DNA of 64,000 nt, taken from Aquimarina mycalae. GTDB lineage: Bacteria; Bacteroidota; Bacteroidia; Flavobacteriales; Flavobacteriaceae. This document shows positions 27,667-37,166 of this stretch, in pieces (within the stretch, counting starts at the first letter, position 1; each line of letters opens with the position of its first letter). The stretch spans positions 284,851 through 348,850 of the forward strand of contig NZ_JARYGY010000001.1 in assembly GCF_029906345.1 (NCBI RefSeq). The letters run 5' to 3'. A program made the translations under genes and the position numbers. The notes beneath the pieces were generated by a model. The model did no database searches and was not told where the DNA came from. It saw only the letters and a program-made list of their open reading frames with translations.

Positions 27667-29375
27667 ATGAGAATACTAAAATTAACTTATATTCTAACTT
27701 TCCTATTTACTCTGAACGCCTTTGCGCAACAACAATCTATCATTCCTCAGGAAATAGAAACAACAATAGATAGTTTATTAATCCTTGGAAAGGTCCAGAC
27801 AGTCCAGGAGTATCATTTGCTATCATAAAAGATGGCAAAGTAATTTCTAAAAAAAACTATGGATTCTCTGATATCGAAAATAAAACACCAATCACATCCC
27901 AAACCAGGTTTAACTTAGGGCAAAGTTCAGCTCATTATACCGCATACGGGCTTTTAAAATTAATAGTAGCAGGCAAACTCTCACTAAACGATGATGCTCG
28001 AAAACACATAAAAGAACTCCAAAATATTAATCAGGTAATTACTGTAAAGAATCTATTATATGGTTCTAGCGGAATATATGATTACCAAGTTCTTAAAACT
28101 ATTTGTGGTTGGGATTATACTGAGTTTTTTTCTCAAAAAGATCTTTTAAGATTAGTAGCATCACAAAAAGATCTAACGTATACACCAGGTACAGATTATT
28201 CAGAAACTGATACCAATTTCGCATTAATAGCCGAATTAATTGCTAATGTTAGCGGTAAGTCCTTTAAAGCATATATGGAAGAAGATGTTTTTAAACCTTT
28301 AGGTATGAAGAACACATTCATCAAAACTAATGAAAGTACTATGTATCAAAATGTAGCACGTTCTTATAGATCAGAAGATGATAATATTGTTTTCAACAAT
28401 TCAGGGAATACTGTATTAGGAATTAATAACATGTACTCATGTATAGATGATCTAATATTATGGGAGCGTCATATAAATAATGCTTCTGGAGATAATCAAA
28501 AAATTGTGCAACAGATGAATGCGATTATACAATTAGACAACGGAAGAACCAATAACACTAGTTCAGGAGAACTTACTCTAGGACAATTATATGGTCATAA
28601 AGAAAGAGGAATGTTTTCTACATACATTCTTGGTAGTAGCGGTGGACATGATAGTTCTATTTTTAAATTCCCTCCTCAAAATTATACTGCTATTGCGCTG
28701 AGCAACAATGGAGATGGATACAATGGGTATCTAGGAGTAATATCAGCACATAACATCATGGAAGCACATTTTCCAGAGCCTGAAACCACAGATTTTAACC
28801 AAGTAAAAACTAAAATATTATCAAAGAAACAGCTTCAAAAACATGAGGGTCATTACTGGGATCAATTGGGAGAATTGAGTAGAGAAATTAAAGTCATCAA
28901 TGACACCTTACGTTATGTAAGAACCAATGGAAATATAAATCCTTTAATACCATTATCAAATAACAAATTTCAAATGAAAGTTCAATTTGATGATAAAATT
29001 TATATTGAATTCCCCGAGGAAGAATCAGGTATCATGGAGTTTCAGTATTTAGGAGCAGAACCTATTGAATTTAAAAAATACACTCAAAAAGTATATGAGA
29101 AACAAGACCTTATCAAACTATTTAGTGGAATCTACATTAACAAAGCGTATAATATCATATACAACATTAAAGAAGACAATAACAAACTTACTTTAAGCAA
29201 TGCTAAAAATGAAAGTATACACTTTACATCTATTACATCTATGTTATTTTCTGGAGATCAATGGTACTTAAGAAGTGTCGAATTCACAAAAGATAAAAAT
29301 CAAAAGATAAATGGATTTTATGTAAGAAACAATGCGATACGAAATTTATGGTTTGAAAAAATAGAACTAAACTAA
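27667..29375 (+). pseudogene. Beta-lactamase-fold serine hydrolase, frameshifted
   Basis: Starts as MRILKLTYILTFLFT with a signal peptide ending AFAQ and reads to IDSLL, then hits a stop at 27826-27828. The frame that continues homology (NPWKGPDSPGVSFAIIKDGK and onward to 29375) is joined near 27778-27783; one lost A in TTATTAATCC would explain it. The restored protein has about 569 residues. Its first catalytic motif reads GQSSAHYTA where family members have AS-x-SKxxTA, so Ser and Lys are both missing, and the usual YSN is YSE. The gene is therefore broken and its fold was probably already inactive as a serine hydrolase. The part after 28275 could still be translated from an internal ATG. 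Confidence 0.75.
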
Positions 29376-29767
29376 ACAGACATCATTTCATTATTAAAAA
29401 CCTTAGCCAGTATGTTTAGTTTTGATCTCGAAGCAAAAAGTTACATATCATTGGATTTACTTGGTAACCGAATAGGTAACTTATTTGATAAGAACTTTTG
29501 TTATTATTTAACTTTTTACAGGTGGGAAAATATACAATATGTGCGAAAATATAATTAATAAAATTTAATTTTTTTATTTTCATTTAAGGCATTACCATTA
29601 AAACATATTTTCTTAAAAAAAAATTCTTTTATGAAAGTTAACGGAAGGCTTTTTTACACGACGACGTAGAAGGAATTAACCATTTTATAATTTTGTTATA
29701 ATTTCTAATTTTGCGAAAACAATAACCTTATAACGAGAATCCACTTAGAGTTACCATCTAGGGTATC
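29376..29767. other. Convergent intergenic region with no recognised feature
   Basis: 392 bases between the ends of two convergent genes. I see AT-rich sequence with short homopolymers and no convincing gene, tRNA, terminator hairpin or repeat. Confidence 0.6.
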
Positions 29768-30466
29768 TTAATACCACTTCGCTTTCATATCTTTATACTT
29801 GGTTCTTCCGACAGGGATTTGCTCTTCATTTTTGAGTTCAGCCATATATTTGCTCCCTGATGCTACACTAATTTTCGTTATTTCAGACATCTTCACCAAA
29901 TATGATTTGTGTATTCGTTCAAAATAAGGCGATAACAACTGTTCTAGTTTTTCAAGTGATTTATCATGCAACTCTTTTTTTCCATTTGCCAGAAAGAGCT
30001 CTGTATAAGCTCCAGCCCCTTTTATATAAACCACATCTTCAATTGGTGTGAGCTGTACTTTGTGTCGTTTTTTTATTGCTAAATATTTAATAGCACTCGT
30101 TGCTATTTTTTCTTTTGTACTAATTCGAAGTAAAGCCTGTTCCAACCTATCACTATTAAATGGTTTGGGCACAAAATCCAGCACTCCATATTCAAAAGCT
30201 GTAATTGCCTGTTCTTTATAGGCAGAGATAACAATTGTATGAAATGATTCAGAAACCGCCGTAGTCAACAAGTCAAAACCACTACTGCCATTAAGGTTTA
30301 AGTCTAAAAGAACAAGGTCTAATGCGTTATTCTCAATAAACTTCACTGCTTCTTGGAGCGTGTTACTATGCTTAATTGACTGTAAGGTATCTCCCAAAAT
30401 AGCACGAGTCATTCGTTCAATTCTTTTGGCGATTCTTGATTCATCTTCAACAATTAAAATATTCAT
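29768..30466 (-). CDS. LytTR-family response regulator
   Basis: A 232-residue two-domain regulator. The receiver domain (1-120) has the acidic pair ED at residues 7-8, the phospho-acceptor Asp55 in LVLLDLNLNG and the lysine in VPKPF. The LytTR DNA-binding domain (about 128-232) shows VVYIKGAGAYTEL, FERIHKSYLV and PVGRTKYKD. Such proteins pair with LytS-type kinases, and the kinase gene ends four bases upstream of this start. The target genes cannot be read from the sequence, but the nearby PD40 and hydrolase genes are candidates. Confidence 0.9.
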   Translation of the reverse strand: MNILIVEDESRIAKRIERMTRAILGDTLQSIKHSNTLQEAVKFIENNALDLVLLDLNLNGSSGFDLLTTAVSESFHTIVISAYKEQAITAFEYGVLDFVPKPFNSDRLEQALLRISTKEKIATSAIKYLAIKKRHKVQLTPIEDVVYIKGAGAYTELFLANGKKELHDKSLEKLEQLLSPYFERIHKSYLVKMSEITKISVASGSKYMAELKNEEQIPVGRTKYKDMKAKWY

Positions 30467-30470
30467 TTCT

Positions 30471-32159
30471 TTAAAAATATATTTTTATGATATTTTTCCA
30501 ACCATGATTTACTGGTTCTGAGGTAAATTCCCATTGCTCATGATAACTCTCCGTAAGTCGAGCCTTGATATACTTTAATCCCGTGCCTTCTTTTTTTAGA
30601 TTAGCTTCTTGTTTTACCCTTGTAGCAAACGTTAAAAAAGTATAAGACTTGTACTCATTATTTGATTCAAAAATAAGCTTAAACTTAATACAATTATCTT
30701 CCAAAGGTAAGCTATGCGTAATCCCGTTTTCCAATAAAGTGTGAAAAATTCCAGGAGGTATTTTTTGCTCGGTATCTATGCCTTCTTCTTGTAAAGAATA
30801 GTTAATTTCTTTTCGGTATTTCATAATCTCAAGATGGGTACGACAAAGCGCTATTTCTTGAGTAATGGGTATCAATGTTTTATTTTCTATTTGATTAAAT
30901 AGATCAAATTCTTTGGCTAATGCCTCTATAAATAAAACACCTTCTTTAGGTGATTCTTCTACCCAATCTATTAATGAAGTTAAAGTGTTCATTAGAAAAT
31001 GAGGTTGAATATTCTTTTTTAATAATTCCAAACGCAGGTGCGTAGATTCTACTAAAGAATTTTCATAAGCCAATCGTTGTTCTTTAATCCTGTGCGAGAG
31101 TAAGTACAACATGTTAAGCAGAATTAGGCTAAAACCTATAAAAAGACTAATGTTAAATGAAACAGAATAACGAATAAATACACAAAGGAGTAATGTAAGT
31201 AGCACTAAAAAAGCACCTTTTACTTTCCTATATGCTCCAAAAACTGCTATACCTAAGGAAAATACCAATGAGCTAACTGCCATATTTAAGATTGTATTAG
31301 TAAATGCTTGATGTTTAAATGAGAATAGAAACAAAAGGACTATGGCATAAATACCTAATAAGAGTCTCCTTTTTGGGTACGGAAACTGCATGGAAAAATA
31401 GAACGGAATTAAAAACGAAATACCTAGCATTAGGCTGGTTATAACTTCTAAGCGTATAACATGCAAACTATAATGTATAGGTATAGTTGTTCTAACAAAA
31501 TGGGTCATGGTTAAGCCAAAGAAAAGAAAACAACTGATACTAAAAATAAGCCTTTGATAATCTTTTTTATTACCTAAGAATAGAAAAAGGAAATAGATAG
31601 CGGCAATTAAAAAAGCTCCTGCAAAAACATGCATATAAGAGTTTTGGATAAGTCGGTCGGTTAATAAATTATCGTAATCGTCTATTTTTAAATCATTAAT
31701 CCCTATGTGATCTGGAAAATAATAATTGCTTAATCGCAATGCCAATACATGCTCTCCTTGGTTGGTTAGGTGCGTTGGGATGCTAAAAGTAGCCCATAGC
31801 TTACCTTCTGGCGGAAGATTTGCTTCTTGTCCAGGGTTTCCGTTTTTGCCAATCAATACCCCATCCCAAAATACTTCATACTCGCCATAGACTTCTAATC
31901 GAAGACCATAGGGTTGTAAAACTTCTGATGTCTTATAAATATCAATTTTTGTTCTAGACCAGAAAATTTGACCATCTGGAACTAATCTCATTCTTTTTTT
32001 CCAGCTCTTATCTTCCCAGTTTTTTGTAGCCCATTCTGGTTGATCGCCTATCTTAAATACGGTCTTGTATTTCTTAAAAATATCGGGTTCTTGTGAACAA
32101 GAAGTTACAAGGAATATAGTACATACTAAAAGAAAATATCGTAAATATCTCAAATTCAT
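30471..32159 (-). CDS. LytS-type membrane histidine kinase
   Basis: The start is the ATG at 32159 (a TTG two codons upstream is unlikely), giving 562 residues. A lipoprotein-like signal (FLVTSC) leads a periplasmic beta-rich domain (about 25-175, with YGEYEVFWDGVLIGKNG, a jelly-roll or 7TMR-DISM type sensor). About seven membrane helices follow (175-355), then a helical linker and the His_kinase domain with the acceptor in NIQPHFLMNTL. The ATPase half is short and has ENGITHSLP and a GTGLKYIKARL G-box. It works with the LytTR regulator immediately downstream. Confidence 0.87.
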   Translation of the reverse strand: MNLRYLRYFLLVCTIFLVTSCSQEPDIFKKYKTVFKIGDQPEWATKNWEDKSWKKRMRLVPDGQIFWSRTKIDIYKTSEVLQPYGLRLEVYGEYEVFWDGVLIGKNGNPGQEANLPPEGKLWATFSIPTHLTNQGEHVLALRLSNYYFPDHIGINDLKIDDYDNLLTDRLIQNSYMHVFAGAFLIAAIYFLFLFLGNKKDYQRLIFSISCFLFFGLTMTHFVRTTIPIHYSLHVIRLEVITSLMLGISFLIPFYFSMQFPYPKRRLLLGIYAIVLLFLFSFKHQAFTNTILNMAVSSLVFSLGIAVFGAYRKVKGAFLVLLTLLLCVFIRYSVSFNISLFIGFSLILLNMLYLLSHRIKEQRLAYENSLVESTHLRLELLKKNIQPHFLMNTLTSLIDWVEESPKEGVLFIEALAKEFDLFNQIENKTLIPITQEIALCRTHLEIMKYRKEINYSLQEEGIDTEQKIPPGIFHTLLENGITHSLPLEDNCIKFKLIFESNNEYKSYTFLTFATRVKQEANLKKEGTGLKYIKARLTESYHEQWEFTSEPVNHGWKNIIKIYF

Positions 32160-32291
32160 TTTCAAAGAGGGTTACCGATGCAATATAATCATTAAAACCA
32201 TCCTCTTAGAGCAGTTGACATAATTAAGATTTGATTGATGAAATAAAAAAGTATTCTTTGTAGAATACAGAACCATAAATAATAACGTCTA

Positions 32292-33179
32292 ATGAAAAAT
32301 ATATCCATACTATTATTAACAAGCATACTATCGCTAAACACTGTCTTTGCTCAAGAAAATAAGGAAAATGACACATCTAAATCATCGTCCCATACAATTG
32401 CCTATACTTCAAAGGGAGTAGCAAAAATTTATTCAATCGATAAAGAAGGTAAATCAAATATTAGAAGTATGAATACGAAGGGTGATTACTTGGCGTTGTC
32501 TCCTGATGGAAAAACATTTGCTTTTCGAGTATATCATGATAACGGTAAGACTTGGTCTATTCATACAATGAACAGTGATGGTACGAATAGCAAACGATTA
32601 ACTCATGCAAAAAACAAATGGGATAGCGCACCTGAATGGACTCCCGATGGAAAAAAAATTGCTTTTGCAAGAGAATATAAAGATTCGGAAGACGTTTGGC
32701 AGGCAGAAATTTGGATTATGAATCAAGACGGTAGCGAAAGGACTCAAATAAAATCACTGAAAGGCAGTAACCCTTATTTTACTCCAGATGGAAGAATAGT
32801 ATTTACTTCAGAATACAAAGATAAAAAAGGTGAGATAAGTATAGCAGATATTGATGGCACCAATATTATCCATTTGACATATAATGAAGCTGAAGAATGG
32901 CATCCTGAGGTTTCTGCTGATGGTAAGAAAATCGTTTTTATGTCTAATAGAGATGGAAATTTTGAAATTTATGTGATGAATATTGATGGTTCTAATCAAA
33001 AACGATTAACATTTAATAATGTTGGTAATTGGCACCCATCCTGGTCCCCTGATGGTTCTAAAATAATTTTTTCATCAACCAACAAGGATAAAAAATCACA
33101 TATTTATATTATGAATAACGATGGTTCTTCAGTAAAAAAGATCCTCTCTCATGGTAGAAAAGCGACATTTCTGCGTTAG
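32292..33179 (+). CDS. Secreted PD40/TolB-like beta-propeller protein
   Basis: A 295-residue exported protein (signal peptide ending VFAQ). It is built of about six WD40-like PD40 repeats, each of the form LSPDGKxIAF, then a middle strand and IYxMNxDGSNxKRLT. No catalytic domain is attached. Such proteins usually act as binding or scaffolding propellers. A decayed copy of its C-terminal repeats follows directly downstream, and the LytS/LytTR pair is divergent on its left. Confidence 0.83.
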   Translation: MKNISILLLTSILSLNTVFAQENKENDTSKSSSHTIAYTSKGVAKIYSIDKEGKSNIRSMNTKGDYLALSPDGKTFAFRVYHDNGKTWSIHTMNSDGTNSKRLTHAKNKWDSAPEWTPDGKKIAFAREYKDSEDVWQAEIWIMNQDGSERTQIKSLKGSNPYFTPDGRIVFTSEYKDKKGEISIADIDGTNIIHLTYNEAEEWHPEVSADGKKIVFMSNRDGNFEIYVMNIDGSNQKRLTFNNVGNWHPSWSPDGSKIIFSSTNKDKKSHIYIMNNDGSSVKKILSHGRKATFLR

Positions 33180-33194
33180 CTAGGGCTAAATAAT

Positions 33195-33468
33195 GAAGCC
33201 CTGCAGTTTCACCTAATGGCATGTAAATCGTTTTTATGTTTATATGGACGGAAAATATGAAATCTATTGATGGTTCTAATTAAAAACGGGAATCATAACG
33301 CTGTTGAATACTGGTATCCATCATGGGATCTTGGGCGGTTCTAAACGGATATTTATGAGTAAAGTAAATGGAAAACCGAACATCTAGATGATGAACAAAG
33401 ATGGTTCTTCGACAAAGAAAATTATAGAATATGAGACACATGTCGCATGGTTAAAAATAGCTAACTAA
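33195..33468 (+). pseudogene. Remnant of a second PD40 propeller gene
   Basis: The DNA aligns by eye with the last repeats of the intact propeller gene: SPNGM, then IVFMFIW, a SIDGSN and KR piece, YWYPSWD, GSKRIF, NKDGSSTKK and a terminal HVAWLKIAN with a stop at 33466-33468. The pieces are in more than one frame and are interrupted by stops (TAA in the second codon block, TAA after DGSN, TAG before the last MNKDGS). It is a tandem-duplicate relic, not a gene. Confidence 0.7.
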
Positions 33469-33544
33469 ACAGGCTCTAAGAGTTGATAAATTGTGAAACA
33501 AATAAATCGGATAATAATTATACTCACGTTTGGCAACAATGTAA

Positions 33545-33778
33545 AAAAATATACTTGACTTAGATGTTGAGGAACTAATCAAGATTTCAGACAGTAGTTT
33601 TGCTAGAAGAAATTCTACCCGATTGATGCAATTCAAACCAAATTCTGAAAACTGTATGAAAGCAGGAGAAACAGATTTGGCAATTTCAAACTACACAAAG
33701 TCACTTCAATTAAATCCTGGTAATCAAAATGCCAAGGACAAGCTAAAGGAATTACAAAAAAGTAAAGAAAGTCAGTAA
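33545..33778 (+). pseudogene. Internally deleted relic of a second beta-lactamase-fold gene
   Basis: 77 codons closely match the intact gene downstream: KNILDLDVEELIKISDSSFA, RRNSTRLMQFKPNSEN, then directly KAGETDLAISNYTKSLQLNP and a final KDKLKELQ. In the intact gene these two blocks are about 110 residues apart, so the middle has been deleted cleanly in frame. There is no start codon and no N-terminal half. Confidence 0.75.
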
Positions 33779-33800
33779 AATATATTAAAAGAAGAGTTCA

Positions 33801-35651
33801 ATGCAAAAAATATCAAATGTAAAATCCGTAATCTCAGTTCTTATAATCCTCATTTTTTTTCAATCATGTACGGAAAAATCAACTACTGATACTGCAATAG
33901 ATTTAGTAAAACAAGTAGAAACTGGTCTCACAACTCGAGTGCATATAGAGGGAGACTCTACATGGTCTATCGAAGAACGGATGGAGCACTATGGCATTCC
34001 GGGTGCAAGTATTGCTGTAATACATAATGGTAAAGTTGCTTGGGCAAAAGGCTATGGTGTAACGGATAAAGAAAGTAACACTCTTGTAACAAAACAAACC
34101 CTTTTCCAAGCAGCGGCAACTAGTATGCCTGTAACAGCCTATGGTGCATTACGCCTTGTAGAAGAAAATAAATTAGACTTAGATGAAAATGTTAACAGTT
34201 ATTTAAAATCCTGGAAAGTACCAGAAAATGAATTTACTAAGGAAAAGAAAGTTACTATAAAAAATCTTTTAAATCATTCTGCTGGAATACATCCGTATGG
34301 AACGGGATCATATAGTATAGATGAAAAAATCCCAACACTTTTAGAGATTTTAAATGGGGTTTATCCAGCTAAAAATGAGTCAATTAATATAAACAAAGAG
34401 CCTAGTGAAAGTGTTAGTTTTGCATATGCTAGCTATGTGCCTGTTCAGCAAATGATGCTAGATGTTGGAGGGAGAACATTTCCAGAGATTATGAATGAAC
34501 TCGTGTTGCAGCCCTTAGAAATGAACAACAGTACGTTTAACTTATCACTTACTACGGAGCAATTAGCTAAGGTAGCAACAGGTTATCTAAAAGATGGTTC
34601 TAAGGTAAAAGGAGGAAGAAAGATTGATCCTGTATTGGCTTCAACTGGATTATGGACAACTGCTGAGGACTATGCAAAATTTATAGCCAACGTACAGCAA
34701 ACACTAAAAGGTAAGAGCACTAAAGGATTATCAAAAAATCTGACAACATTAATGGGCACACCATATGGGGTGAGTAATAATTCTGGATGGTCATTTACAT
34801 TAGGTTTAGGGTTTCAGCTTTTTAATAGAAACAATGAAATCTACTTAAGGCATCACGGATGGAATACAGGATTCTATGCCGAAATAATGGCTCATAGAGA
34901 TAAAGGTTATGGTGTGGTTGTGATGACTAATTCTACTTTTCCAGAATTTAATAACGAAGTGATTCGCGCTGTTGCCATGGCTTATGAGTGGGATAAGTTT
35001 ATTCCAATACATGAAAAAATGGAAATTGAACAGTCTTTACTCGATAAAATTACTGGTAGATATATCTCCAATGGTAGGATTGTTGAAGTTTTTCAAAAGG
35101 ACAACCAACTGCTCTATAAAAACATACTTGACATAGAAGCTGAGGAACTCATCAAAGTTTCAGACAGTAGTTTTGTTAGAAGAAATTCAAGGAGACTTAT
35201 GCAATTCAAACCAAATTCTGAAAATGAAACACTCAATTTACGCTATATTAATCGTAACGATGCTAGCATAGCTGCAACTTTTACTAAAATGGATACTGAT
35301 AAAAAAGAACCCATAGAATTCCTTCTTGAAGGTGATTTTGACAAAGCATTGAATGCATATAGAATTAAAAAAGAACAAGACTCAACGTACTTGACAATTA
35401 CTGAAGATTATTTAAATGACATAGGATATGATTTTTTTCATGCGAATAGAATGGAATTATCACTAAATACGTTCAAAGTTAATATGGCGCTCTATCCAGA
35501 TGGTTTCAGAGTGTATGATAGTTATGCAGAAGCTTGCGAGAAAGCAGGAAAAATTCATTTAGCAATTAAAAATTACGCTAAATCACTTGAATTAAATCCT
35601 CAAAATAATCGTGCGAGGCATAAACTTAATGAATTACAAAAAGGCGAATGA
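33801..35651 (+). CDS. Beta-lactamase-fold lipoprotein with C-terminal TPR, active site lost
   Basis: A 616-residue lipoprotein (lipobox FFQSC, Cys23). Residues about 55-400 are a class C beta-lactamase / serine hydrolase fold: GIPGASIAVIHNGKVAWAKG, KNLLNHSAGIHPYG, VLQPLEMNNSTF and RHHGWNTGFYAE. The SxxK motif expected in FQAAS-x-SKPVTA reads FQAAATSMPVTA, so Ser is Ala106 and Lys is Met109. The tyrosine motif is YAS, not YSN or YSG. A linker and a DUF3471-like segment follow, then TPR helices (about 520-616). The fold should be stable but not a normal serine acyl-enzyme; a binding or sensing role is more likely. It sits 22 bases after the relic of its own paralog. Confidence 0.8.
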   Translation: MQKISNVKSVISVLIILIFFQSCTEKSTTDTAIDLVKQVETGLTTRVHIEGDSTWSIEERMEHYGIPGASIAVIHNGKVAWAKGYGVTDKESNTLVTKQTLFQAAATSMPVTAYGALRLVEENKLDLDENVNSYLKSWKVPENEFTKEKKVTIKNLLNHSAGIHPYGTGSYSIDEKIPTLLEILNGVYPAKNESININKEPSESVSFAYASYVPVQQMMLDVGGRTFPEIMNELVLQPLEMNNSTFNLSLTTEQLAKVATGYLKDGSKVKGGRKIDPVLASTGLWTTAEDYAKFIANVQQTLKGKSTKGLSKNLTTLMGTPYGVSNNSGWSFTLGLGFQLFNRNNEIYLRHHGWNTGFYAEIMAHRDKGYGVVVMTNSTFPEFNNEVIRAVAMAYEWDKFIPIHEKMEIEQSLLDKITGRYISNGRIVEVFQKDNQLLYKNILDIEAEELIKVSDSSFVRRNSRRLMQFKPNSENETLNLRYINRNDASIAATFTKMDTDKKEPIEFLLEGDFDKALNAYRIKKEQDSTYLTITEDYLNDIGYDFFHANRMELSLNTFKVNMALYPDGFRVYDSYAEACEKAGKIHLAIKNYAKSLELNPQNNRARHKLNELQKGE

Positions 35652-35744
35652 AATCCATCTTAAAAGAAATAGACATTTTTCATTTCTCTAATAAACAAGT
35701 GTATAAAATATTTGTTTAGACAGAAGTTCAATACAACAAAATTT

Positions 35745-36026
35745 ATGAAAGCAGTAGTATATACCACATACGGTCCACCAGACGTGCTTAAAATCAAAGA
35801 AATAGATAAGCCAACTATAAAAGACAAAGAAATCTTAATAAAGCTGGTTGCTACATCTGTCACATCAGCAGATAGTAGGTTAAGGGCATTAAGAACACCA
35901 AAAGGGTTTAAATTTATTGCAAGGTTATTATTGGGATTCAATAAACCAAAAAAGCAAATTTTAGGAAATAATTTTTCCAGAATTACTGAAGCCGTAGGTA
36001 AGCAAGTAACTGGGTATAAAAAATAA
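35745..36026 (+). pseudogene. Truncated zinc-type alcohol dehydrogenase (MDR family), N-terminal part
   Basis: 93 residues beginning MKAVVYTTYGPPDVLKIKEI with the MDR-family start and the LGFNKPKKQILGN block, and ending EAVGKQVTGYKK just where the NADP-binding domain should begin. Full members have about 320-340 residues. No continuation was found in any frame over the next 150 bases. The LLLGF segment follows an intact fold start, so this is a 3' truncation. Confidence 0.65.
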
Positions 36027-36118
36027 ATGGGGGCTTCCTAATAAACTAAAATATGACAGAATAGGAGCTCTCATAGATTTATTATCCGAACAAAAAAGTT
36101 TAGATGCTTTTAGTACTC

Positions 36119-36161
36119 ATTCGGTTCACATTTTTTTCAATGATTCGAACGTGAACCGAAT
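36119..36161. repeat. Inverted repeat with 11-bp arms
   Basis: ATTCGGTTCAC (36119-36129) and GTGAACCGAAT (36151-36161) are separated by 21 bases. It lies between the truncated dehydrogenase and the tRNA terminator and has no T run, so it is not a typical terminator. Confidence 0.55.
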
Positions 36162-36204
36162 TAAATCATATTAATTCAATTCTTAATAATAGTTTAAAAA
36201 TCAT

Positions 36205-36238
36205 AAAACCCTGTAAATCGTATGATTTACAGGGTTTT
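36205..36238 (-). terminator. Terminator of tRNA-Pro
   Basis: AAAACCCTGTAAATC (36205-36219), loop GTAT and the complementary arm at 36224-36238 form a perfect 15-bp stem with a T run on the minus strand, 24 bases after the tRNA 3' end. Confidence 0.8.
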
Positions 36239-36261
36239 AGTTTTCTTTGGTATTAATTTTG

Positions 36262-36336
36262 TCGGGGTGGCAGGATTCGAACCTGCGACCTCCGCGTCCC
36301 AAACGCGGCGCGATAACCGGGCTACGCTACACCCCG
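36262..36336 (-). tRNA. tRNA-Pro (anticodon TGG)
   Basis: On the minus strand the acceptor arm CGGGGTG pairs with CACCCCG, with discriminator A. The D arm is GCGTAGCCCGGTTATCGC, the anticodon stem-loop is CCGCG-TTTGGGA-CGCGG with anticodon TGG, and the T arm contains GGTTCGAATCC. CCA is not encoded. Flanked by a TAnnTTTG promoter upstream and a strong terminator downstream. Confidence 0.96.
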
Positions 36337-36360
36337 ATAAGGTTACCCTTTTTGCGGGTG

Positions 36361-36394
36361 CAAATATAGGTAAACTCTTTTGTTAAATCCCAAA
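36361..36394 (-). promoter_or_regulatory. Promoter of tRNA-Pro
   Basis: Minus strand TATATTTG (36361-36368) is an exact -7 match 25 bases upstream of the mature 5' end; TTTG (36391-36394) stands 22 bases further up as a likely -33 element. Confidence 0.6.
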
Positions 36395-36445
36395 GAATTT
36401 TAAAAACTATTTAGTTTTATCTAAATATATTTTTCTCTATTTTAT

Positions 36446-37059
36446 TTACTTCAATATTCTTTTTAACTGAAGCTCTAATAAATACCCTAATTTATTATAA
36501 CATTCTCGTATTCGTTCTATATCCCAAATTCTCCATATGCATAATTGCCTATTACCTTTGGTGTTTGAGTTGAATACAGATAAGCATCTGGCTGAGAAGT
36601 TTTTACAAATCTCAATGTTGCTTCAAGCTTGCCTTCTTCTCTTCCAATACTTGCGCTTCCACCATATCCAGTGTATATCCAATCCGCTTCAATAATTAAT
36701 ATATAATTTGTTTCCTCTTCGGCAGAAACAAACTTCAAATCACTATATCTATTTAATTTTTTGCTTACTCCTTGTATAAAAGCATCTCGCCAAGTTTCCT
36801 TTTTCGCGATTTCGTAGGTTTTAAACCATTTTTCACCTTTGCTTTTATCTATCTTTCCGTACTTTTTCTTCATATTCTCAATAAACTCCTTTTCTGGGTG
36901 AAGACTGTAAACTATAAGGTCTTCTGGAAAAGTTAACCGTACAGCTATTTTAGTTTCATTTTTTAAAAAGTCTAATTTTTTCTTATCGATTTTAATTCTT
37001 TGAGCAAAGGAAGTTGTACTTAAGACAGTAAGAAAAAGGAATAAAATTGTTCTAAACAT
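36446..37059 (-). pseudogene. Small secreted protein of unknown family, 3' frameshift
   Basis: The uninterrupted frame (36517-37059) encodes 180 residues with a signal peptide ending SFAQ, a basic KIDKKKLDFLK stretch, then a mixed alpha/beta domain ending YAYGEFGI. Immediately after GAATTTGGG a shift of one base continues as DIERIRECYNKLGYLLELQL and RILK to a stop at 36446-36448, an amphipathic helix that looks like the natural C-terminus. One missing base in the GGG run would explain it. The family is not recognised. The product as written is truncated by about 24 residues. Confidence 0.6.
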
Positions 37060-37166
37060 TTTATAACGTACTTAGTTGATTTTGTTTTTTGATCTTGATG
37101 CAATTATAAGTTATTTTTAAGAATCCATACTTAATAAGTTTCCGATATTTGAGCAAAAATCTACTT

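Noticed and set aside
36060..36175. A 38-codon frame (KYDRIGALIDLLSEQKSLDA and on) after the truncated dehydrogenase
   Set aside because: It has no start codon and no recognised similarity; it may be a relic but cannot be assigned.
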